Source of the DNA: Pipra filicauda | Lineage: Eukaryota; Chordata; Aves; Passeriformes; Pipridae | Length of the DNA: 64,000 bases | Direction: 5' to 3' | NCBI RefSeq assembly: GCF_003945595.2 | Contig: NW_024104553.1 | Span: forward strand, 248,001-312,000 | Position numbers and translations under genes: made by a program | Shown: piece after piece, positions 48,701 to 64,000 of the stretch | Position numbering within the stretch: the first letter of the stretch is position 1 | How the letters are laid out: each line of letters begins with the position of its first letter | The notes under the pieces: generated by a model | Seen by the model: only the letters and a program-made list of their open reading frames with translations | Told to the model about the DNA's origin: nothing | The model's database searches: none

Positions 48701-51700
48701 AATTTGTTGAGGTGTGCATAGACCTGAGTCTCTGTCCTGTTGTATTTGACTCCTGATTCCCTGGTGCTTTTTTTTTCCACTCTCCATAGTCTTTTAGCGT
48801 TAGGCATCATAACCCGAGCTTCAAGATTCATTTGGACCCATTTAATCTGACATCCTTGTAGCTGTTGTGGGTTTAAGATAAAAGCAGTGAAGCTTCCAGC
48901 TCTTTCATCTTAAAGCTCTTGCATGTGGGAGCAGTTTTCAGAGGCAGAAAAATGAGCTGCTGAAATTGCATCAGCAGTTTCAGTGATTTCCCGGTTAGGC
49001 ACTTGAATATAGGAGAAAGGTTTGTGCCAGGCAGGATGTGCTTGCTGGTGGATTCCTGGCTGATTGCTGCAGTTGCCACAAAGCTCAGTGCACGCATGTT
49101 CCTTCCCTGTCTTCTAGCAGCACTCCTGCAAGTGGGAGCAGAAGAGGGGAGATGAGATGGGTGTTGTCGGAAAGCTAGGCTATTCTAGCAGCTCATGGTA
49201 AATAGGGAAGACATGCCAACTAGAGTGGAAACGTGCAGATGGAGACTTGGGCTGTGACACCAGCAGAGCCATGAGGAATGCAGAAGAATAAGCTGGGAAC
49301 TGGGCAGTCCATCTCTCAAGGAGCTATTTGGAGAAGCATTCTTTCTTCCTATTCCAGTTTAACCTCACCCGGCAAAAGGCAAATGATGATGTCTCCCCTC
49401 CTCTCTTCAGGAACCTCTGAGTGTTTTGTGCCTGGATAAAGGACACTGAATGCTGAATGCAAAGGAGTAGGAAGAGCGTGTATACAGCAGCCTCAGTCTG
49501 CCTGACCTTGACATTGATGCCACAGAGCATGTTTCTTCCTTGGAGGGCTGAGCACTGAGTGTAGACCTGTCAGCACTGGGGAGAACTAGAAATAAGGCTC
49601 TGTGGGGGAGAGTTGTTGCTTTAGAGGGATAATAAGTCAGCTCCCACCAGTGTTTGTTGGTTTTCTTTGCTGTGCAAGAGGTAGCAGCATTTGAGTGACT
49701 TCTCTGCAGTCTCCCATTTGTTTTCTTGTTGAGCAGCTGTGTGTTGTTCTTAGGTCTGTCCAGTCTGAACAATCCCCTGTCAGCCATTGAACACTGGAAA
49801 CGTGTTGGTATTGAGCAGAGCTGTGTTTCTAGGATGTCATCCTAGGGGAGAGAGGCCAAGGTTGTGTACAGATGTTTGCACAGCCAGTGAGAGAAGAGCC
49901 TGTATTGGTATGTCTTGAAGGATCTGAGGATGTAGTTGCAGGGTAAGTGAGTCTGATGTGCTATGGGTCAGGATGTCTTAACTATTTTTGCTTCTCAGTC
50001 TGAAATTTTTACAGTTTCCAAAAACAAGTTGATCGTAGGGACTATGAAATGCTTGAATGTTTTCTGCTGGAAGGGCTGAAGAAAGAATGTTGCTATTGTG
50101 GAGGCACTGGTGGTTTAACACACAGCAATTTCACAGTTAGGGAGTGGTTCTGTGTACAGTAGAACTATTGAGGCTGATTTTCTATGGATTTGGATCTTGT
50201 CTGACTGTTACTTAGCAAGGTGCAAGCTCTGGTGGCTTTTTATCCTATAACATGTTCCTCTACCCAATGCATATGTATTGTACTTTTTAAAGATGGCAGC
50301 AAGATCTCGATATGGACATAAGTGGTGCTGCCATGAAAACTCAGCATTTCACAGCTGACCCGGTACCCAGAGGGACTGCCTAGCTGTGTCAGCTTTAAAG
50401 CAGAGTTCTAGTTTTGTGGTATGTTGGGTAGGAGGCCATTCCTGGGTATATTCTTGCGTCCCAAGCATTGCCTATGCTCCACTGAACTCCTACTTCCCTG
50501 TTTCTAAGTCTGGGGCTGTGTTTCCTTATGAGTTGAAACTAGTGATGGAGCCATTTAACCCTTTAGCAGAACCCTTGGGTTCTGTGAAAGCAGGTAAGTG
50601 CCTGCTGAGCCTTCCTGGGAAGCTGTCTGGACCAATTTCAGAGCAGGACAACAGTGCTTGGCCAGATGAGGCAGCACTAGTGTCCTTTGGGCTGCCAGCC
50701 TCTTTCTTTCAGGCTGGGAATTGTTGCACATTTCTTCCTGAGTTGTGCTCACCTGCAGAAGTCTGCCTTAGGAAAGGCTTCCTTTATTGCTTTAGCACTT
50801 GATCACACTCCAGATGTGTTATAAAGGTGGGAAAAAGAATAACCAGGGTAATTGTCAACTGGTCTGCTTAACTGCTGGTTTCTGGAAGATCAGTTTGGAA
50901 GAGAGTGGCAGCCAACTCTCAACAGACCTATTTTTCCTTTCAAAACAGTAGTCTGTGCCCTCCATCTTAACCATAATGAGGTTTTTCATGCTATCCTTAT
51001 CATATGGTCTTCTCTAAAGCAAACTGCCGTAAGTTGTGGTCCATATGAGACCATTTTGGTGTAAAGTGCCCAATGCACAGGGTTAACTGCATATGAAGCA
51101 TGGCAGATACCCAAAAGTGGAGGATACGGTGAAGTCTGACTCATGGTTGCTGCTGATGCTGAATCATGAAGTAAATGTGATGTCAGCGTTGTGACTGGGG
51201 TAGATGGGGGAGCACAACTCAGTTTTTGTTCAGAGGTGTGAACAGGAATGCAGTCTTCAAAAGATATGAAGTGCTTCTGCCCTGCTGAGGTTCAGTAAGG
51301 TCTCCACTGTGTGTTGAGGGTTTTCTCCCCTTTCTGAGGGATGGATTTGTATCACTGAAACAGACACCAAAGAAGAGTTGAGAGGAGAGTTCAGGCCTAT
51401 AAAATAACTCAAGAAAGAGTGAGGATAAAGAGGAGGAAATTAGTGGATATGATGAGATGTGCTATTTGAAACAACTGTTCCGGTGTTGGTCGTCATCTTT
51501 ACTTTCAGTGCTGCAATGAGGAAGAAACTGGGCCCCTCAATTGCTCAGGGTCGATTCCCTAGTAGCTCCCTGGTAGCTCACTGCACTGTGGGATAGCCCT
51601 GAGCCTTCCTGGGCAGACTGCAGAGGTGAGGAGAAAAGGAGTCCTGCCAGGAGCTCTGCTCTCTCTGTTCTTGTACCTGAGGCAGGATTTCTGTTCTCTC

Positions 51701-53051
51701 AGTAAACTAGGCATAAGGCAGCTGCTCAACAAAGAGCTCAAACCATGCAGAGGTGTCTTCTACAGAAGGGCAAGGGCAAATCCATTGGCAGCAATTCTCT
51801 CACCACCTCCTGCATAACTCCTGGGCAGTTTTCCAGCTTCTTGGCAGCAGGGCCCTGGGCACTCAGGTTGCAGAGCCCTCTGCCAGCTCCAGATGGCAAG
51901 GAGGTGCTGGTGGGCAGGTGCTGCCTGTGCAGGGCATCACAGGAGGCTTGTTTTGGAGTGACCCATAGTGAGGTGGGTGGTGGCTTTATTACTGAGTAAT
52001 GCGAGGAGGCTGCTGGGGTGGCCCAGCTGGAGGGGGAGGCTGGGACTGGGTTAGATGACTGACTCATGGAGCAGCCAGGGTACTGTCAACCAGCTCTAAG
52101 GGGTCTTGCCTGTCTCTTGTGCCTCGCACTCTTTCGCCTGTTGTGTTTCCCTAGCTCCTGGACTTTCTATGAAGGGATCTTGCAGCCACACTAACCTTGT
52201 GGGTTGTAGTGGTTGGTGTCCCTGTGCCAAGGCAGTAGCTTGGTATTCTCCCATTGTATATCTAGGGAAGGAGTACAGAGTCCTTATGCCATCCTGAGGA
52301 GTCCTTGGACTGGCAGCAGGGCGCATGAAGATGGAAAAGCTCTTAGTGTTTCAAGCTGACGCCCACACAAGGGTTATGCTAGTGTGACTGTAGCAGTCGG
52401 TGTATGTAAGCTTCCCCACGCTGTGTGAGTCAGTCCTGCTGGCGGTGTTGTGTCCCTTATTACCACAATAGCCGTTCTGTGCCAGGGCCATGATCGTCAG
52501 GATGTGCTCTTCTGGTCAGGCAATATTTTGGCACAGTAATGCCACTGCTGTCCCCCTGTCTATGAGAAGTTCTTCCAGGAGATTTTCCATGAGGAAGCAG
52601 AAAGCTTTGAGCTGGCATCCTTCCACTTTCTGTTCCCTTTCTTCTGCAGTCAGAAGAGGTGTTGAGCTCTGACAGCCTCTCTGCATCAGTGGTCTGTGGG
52701 CAGGAGATGTACGGATTGTAACCACAAATCTCTGCTCTTAAATGGAAGCTAAATTAGCTTTCCTCCTGCTGGGCGTGTGGGAGTGTTGGAGGTCAGCACC
52801 GATTCTAGCCTTTTTGTCTCCTGTCCACTTGTGCCACCTGCACTGGTTGCCAGCATGCCAGGCCACAAAAGCAGAGGCGTATGCCCTGACAGCTGCCTGC
52901 TGCCAAAGGGAGAGGGTAAGATAAAGGGCTTAGAGTAGGCAACCACTTAAACTCTATCTCTGACTGCTTAAAGGAGGTTATGATACCTGTGTCTGGTTGT
53001 GGCACTCTGAAAGAGCACTGAGGCACTCAGGTTTTGTCGTGGTCTCTGCAG
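42771..53051 (+). other. KLC4 first intron (about 10.3 kb) with a second CpG island
   Basis: No conserved coding exon is seen between the promoter island and the first coding exon. All long ORFs here look like chance. A second GC- and CG-rich block at about 44150-44520 could be an alternative promoter, and a donor-like CCAG|GTACCG at 44466/44467 would end an alternative non-coding exon. The rest (44.6-53 kb) is ordinary intronic sequence with short homopolymer tracts and no recognised mobile element. Confidence 0.5.
44150..44520. promoter_or_regulatory. second CpG island inside KLC4 intron 1
   Basis: GC-rich with frequent CG, about 0.9 kb beyond the end of the MRPL2/KLC4 island and separated from it by AT-rich sequence (43350-44100). 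It could be an alternative KLC4 promoter. A donor-like CCAG|GTACCG falls at 44466/44467. No coding evidence. Confidence 0.45.
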
Positions 53052-53069
53052 GGCTGCAGGAGTAGGACT

Positions 53070-60216
<7,147 letters not shown>

Positions 60217-60994
60217 GTAAGTACAAGACACCATCAAGAATGGCCTCAGCCGGCTGCCAGAGAGAAGGGACAACCTGGCTGAGGGCTGTCCCCGCGTGGC
60301 CTGTCGTGGCATCCTTGTCTGCCTCCATTCGTTCCCTGCACATTTCCTTCCCCTCTTTCTTGGCATGAGCCAACCAGCCTGCAAAGGTGCGTGTCTGGGT
60401 CTGGCTTCAGGTGTACAGGCCAGATATTCCCAACTAAGGGCTCCTGCTTCGGGGGAGCTGCCGGGCCCTGGCAGTGCACAGCATGAGCTGGTCCTGGTCT
60501 GCCCTTAATCTTAGGCTTGCAACCTTATTAACATCTCTCCCTGCTGCTCCCCTCTTGAGGTCCTGGCTGAGAGCATCGGCCCCATCTCAGGCTCACACAG
60601 CCTCTGAGAGCCATTTGGCTGTCTGTCCTGCACTGCGCCACAGACAATGCTGAGCCTGGGGAGGGTTGTGTGCATGTGATGTGCCTGGTGTGTCTGTGAG
60701 TGAGTGACTGCAGGGCACAGGAATAGTGTGCAGCCAGTGTCTTTGCTGTCCCCATCTCCTGGTCTCATGCCCTCAACTGTCTCTGGCCAAGCAGAGGTGA
60801 TGAAAGGCAGATCTTTGTGGGATGCTAGGCTGAGCTGACTAATGGTAGAGACTGGTGTTAGCTGAGGCACAGACAGGCCAACTTGAGGCTGTCTAGGTTT
60901 GCTCTGAGGCTGAGGGGCACTTTGGTTACTAGCACTGAGTTTGGAGAAAGGTAGTGATCCAGGTCTGGAACAGGCACCTTTTGTCTCCTGCAAG

Positions 60995-61019
60995 GAGGAG
61001 GATGGAGAAGAGGCGACAG
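60995..61019 (+). CDS. possible 25-nt KLC4 tail exon (weak)
   Basis: A 25-nt open segment lies between a pyrimidine tract ending CAAG and a strong donor ACAG|GTGAGC. Joined after 60216 it would read EEDGEEAT plus one base. It does not resemble the conserved KLC tail, so support is limited to splice signals and phase. Confidence 0.25.
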
Positions 61020-62484
61020 GTGAGCATGGTGCTGGTGGGTGCTTGGCTTGAGGGTTGCTAGAGCTTTTAACACTTACTGTTACTTCTGCAAACTATAGCT
61101 GAGAGTGTAGTGTAGCTGGGTACCTAGGGGTTGTTGCAGCCTGAAACAGGCAAGACGCTGAGCACACGGAGTCCTTTGCTGCTCCCTCACATCTGCTGTC
61201 ACTAACCCTTCCCTACCTGGTTCTGCTCTATCCTCACCTGCATCAGCTCCCTCCCTTCCTCCTTTTTCTTCCCTGTTGCCATGACAGCCCTTCAACACCC
61301 GAAGCCTGAAGCCTGCTGGCTCTCTTGATTGTGGATTGTACGCAGGAGGTGGCTGAAGGGGATCTGGAGAACAGACCTTTGAGAGGACCCAGCAGCCTCT
61401 GCCAGATGCATGGCTTCTTCTGTGCCAGCTCTTGGCATAAGGAGTAAAGAGGGTTTTAGCCCTGTCGAGGCACCAACCCTGGGCCCTTGCACTCCTCATT
61501 AGTAATGGGGCTAGACAAGCACAGAGGGAGGGCTTGGATTAGAATTGCCTGGTCCCTACGCTGGCTGCTGAATCTCTACAGTTCCTCCTGGCTGTATTTG
61601 GTGTTGGGTCATCTCTTTGCACTGGTGATGGTCTGGGAAGACCTTTCTGACGGTCTCTGAGGTGATCATTTCAAGACAAGTAGGCAATGCCACCCTTTCC
61701 CACAGCCCATCCTAGACAAGGGGAGTAGTTCCTGCTCGTATGACCCTTCCACAAGGGTCTTCACAGAGCTTCCCTGACCCAGCCAGATGTAGACAGAGGA
61801 TTTGAGGGCCTAGGCGAGACAGCTGCTGCCACATGGTGCCTTTTCCAGCCTGCTGCACACATAACCAGTCTCCTCTTCCAAGCCAGCAGCCCTGCACTGT
61901 GCTGCAGCTCCCCTGAAAAGAAGACTGCGGCAGCTCCTGCTGCTCCTGTCTGTCAGGGCCTGTTGTTCTCTGTGTTGGTCCAGAGACCACACATGAGCTC
62001 CCTTAAAGCTGTGTCTGCTGCCTTCCCTTAGCTGTCATGTGCTGCAGGTAGGGCCATTGGAGCCCCCAGGATGCCAGGAACCTCTGTGCCCATGGGCAGC
62101 TCTGGAAGCACCCCAGGGCCTGGACCAACTGCTTGCTGCCCAGGCAGTTGGGCTGTGAGAGCCAGGGTCTGGGATGTGAGCGCAGGAATGGCACCAGCTC
62201 AGTGGTGCAGTGGCCTTGGCAGGTACCCCATGCCCAAGGCCCAGGAGCAAGGAGCCCCCAGAGCAGGAGGCCTAGGCTGTTCCTCCCTGAGCTAGCTGTT
62301 CCTGCCAGCCTGCTAAACACATTGGCAAAGAAGTGAGACTGCGGTTTGTCTCACAAGAATCTCTCCCTGCTCAGATGTGGCCCATTGTCTCTGCATGCAG
62401 CCTGGGCCCTGCCCCACCTGTTCCCTAGGTGACCTACAACCTCACAGCCTTGTAAATTGTGTCTTTCTCCTCTCTGTGCACTAG

Positions 62485-62744
62485 GCTTAAATGCCTCCCG
62501 AGACTCCCTCTTTCCCCTCCACTGCAGTCACCTGGATGTTTGTGTTGTATCTTCCGACTTTTCCTCCACACCATCCCTCCTTCCTCGGCGAGAACTCCAC
62601 ACCAGTCCCCCAACCCTCCCGGCGCGCGAGGGCACCGCGATGCCTGCAGAGGAGTGCCTGGCCACGTGGCCCAGCTCCAGTCCCATGGCCAGCAAGAGCA
62701 GGAAGAATCTGCGAGGAGCTGCCCACTCCCCCAGGCCAGGGTGA
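62485..62744 (+). CDS. possible KLC4 terminal exon (weak)
   Basis: After a good acceptor (pyrimidine tract then CACTAG), an open frame of 85 codons runs to TGA at 62742-62744, in the phase left by the 25-nt candidate at 60995-61019. It begins GLNASRDSL, loosely like the GLSASTMDL end of some KLCs, then becomes Ser/Pro/Arg-rich and CG-rich relative to its surroundings. No AATAAA is seen nearby. It could equally be a chance ORF. Confidence 0.2.
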
Positions 62745-64000
62745 CGGGCCACCGTCCCCTTGCATGCCCCCACCCCCAGCCTGCCCTTGTATATCCCTGG
62801 GGACCAGGCCTGCAGGGGCTTGTCTTCAGTCCAGGCATGGTGACTCCACTGTCATTAGACATCCTCAACCCTCCTAGCTTATTCCTTCCATCTCTGCAGA
62901 AGCGCGAAGATGGGTGGCTGTTATGGGACAGCAAGGCCTGGCCTAGGCAGGGCTGTCATGTGCCCAGTTGCTTTCTTCCCTGTCGGCTTAGCTGATGTTA
63001 GTGCTCTGTAGCAAACCTGCGCTGGTCCCTGGTGAGCTGGGCTCTTCCTGCAGCACAGGGCAGTCCCTATCTCACTACCCTTCTCCCTGCTGAGCTCAGC
63101 AACCCAGGGGCAGTATGTGGGTCTCTCTGCAGGGCACAGGAGTATAGGACGGCCCATAGAGCTACTGGACATCCAAGACAAGGCGAAGGGGTGACAGCCA
63201 AGGGCCATGCATGGAACAGGGACCTGCCAGCACAGGCATGTTTGGCTGCAACCTCCTGACTGGATGCTGTAGCCACGTTCCTCACCTGTTGGCATTAAGG
63301 GGTGAATCAGCTCCCCATTGCTGTGGGGTTCCTAGGCTAGGTGTGGCTGGTGGGAGAAGCAGGGCTGAAGTTGTTTGCTGTTCCTTGGAGGCAGAGGAAG
63401 GGTAGGAGGAAAGAACTATCCTGCAGGGGGTCAGATCCCAGGCCATTAGAAGTGGCTGAGATGGGGAAAGGACTGGTTTGGAGCAGAATGGTTGGGAGAA
63501 AAAGGAGGTGCAAAGAAGGATGTGAGGAAGGGAGGAGCTGGGGCTGGGGATGCTCTGAGCATGTGGGAGCAGGTGGGATGGCTGGAGGGAGGTTGCCATG
63601 GGGGAAGGGGCTGGATTGCTCATAGGTCCCTGGGGCTGACTGCAGTCTGTCTGTCCCTAGCCAAGTGGGTGGGAAATCTGTAACCCAATTAACTGCTAGG
63701 AAAACAGTACTGCCCCTGAGGGTCTGTGGGGGTGGCTCAGTGCCTCTGATTGGTACTTCAGGCCTTCACAGGATCTGGTGCTGCTGGTCACTACTGGGAA
63801 AGGAAATGTTTCCCAGAGCCAGACTACCACTGTTCTGAGTCTCACACCCTTGGGTTTACACAGTCATCCTGCCTCCTATGGGAAGTGAACCTCCCTGGCC
63901 CTCCTATCTGGGAAGAAAGCTGAGGAGGCTGCAGCCAGCAGGATAGAGCCCAGAAGCCAGCGCAGGACTCTTCCTTATTTTTTTAGCTAGATTGTTTCTC

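Larger units (their letters stand above)
60217..64000 (+). other. KLC4 3' intron/flank without a confident gene
   Basis: No exon encoding the usual KLC tail module (basic, LRRSSE...VRKL-like) is visible up to the window edge, and no poly(A) signal was found. Apart from the two weak candidates at 60995 and 62485 I see only intron- or intergenic-like sequence. In human the next gene on this side of KLC4 is PTK7; none of its exons is recognisable here. Confidence 0.5.

Noticed and set aside
61288..61350. Possible KLC4 tail exon reading PFNTRSLKPAGSLD
   Set aside because: Good pyrimidine tract and a loose K-x-A-x-S-L echo of the KLC tail, but the donor is poor and the similarity is within chance.
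62487..62744. First exon of a downstream PTK7 gene
   Set aside because: CG-rich and open, but there is no signal peptide or immunoglobulin sequence, and the frame needs an upstream splice.

Overview
The window looks like a compact vertebrate chromosome segment, most likely from a bird. The introns are small, the coding exons are GC-rich, and all splice sites I placed are GT-AG except one GC-AG. The only recognisable dispersed repeat is a CR1 retrotransposon 3' end (15438-15505), the main LINE of birds and other sauropsids. The species cannot be named from the sequence alone.

Layout, left to right. (1) Positions 1 to about 24.7 kb hold the + strand 3' part of a PACS (phosphofurin acidic cluster sorting) gene: 23 coding exons, 844 codons, stop at 23895. 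Its first coding exon lies upstream of the window. (2) About 24.8 to 40.5 kb holds a - strand CUL7/CUL9-family cullin: 29 coding exons totalling 1983 residues with one continuous frame, plus a likely non-coding first exon in a CpG island. It is convergent with PACS, with the poly(A) signals only about 0.15 kb apart. (3) About 40.96 to 42.55 kb holds MRPL2 on the - strand: 6 exons, 299 residues. (4) About 42.66 kb to the right edge holds KLC4, a kinesin light chain, on the + strand. It is head-to-head with MRPL2 across a shared CpG island. Twelve coding exons run from 53070 to 60216 after a roughly 10 kb first intron. The C-terminal tail exons are not recognisable in the window.

The genes do not form a pathway. 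They are a conserved linkage group: CUL7(-)-MRPL2(-)-KLC4(+) is the order on human 6p21.1. The unexpected member is PACS. Humans have only PACS1 (11q13, near KLC2) and PACS2 (14q32, near KLC1). A PACS gene beside KLC4 suggests a third PACS copy from the vertebrate genome duplications, kept here and absent in mammals.

The cullin is also unusual. It has the long armadillo-like N-terminal region typical of CUL9, but it ends with a CUL7-type C-terminus and has no RING-IBR-RING module.

Exon boundaries were placed by reading homology to known families together with splice signals, and by checking that the reading frame carries through every junction. No alignment or search was run. Residue numbers are approximate. 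Family sequences used for comparison are from memory.
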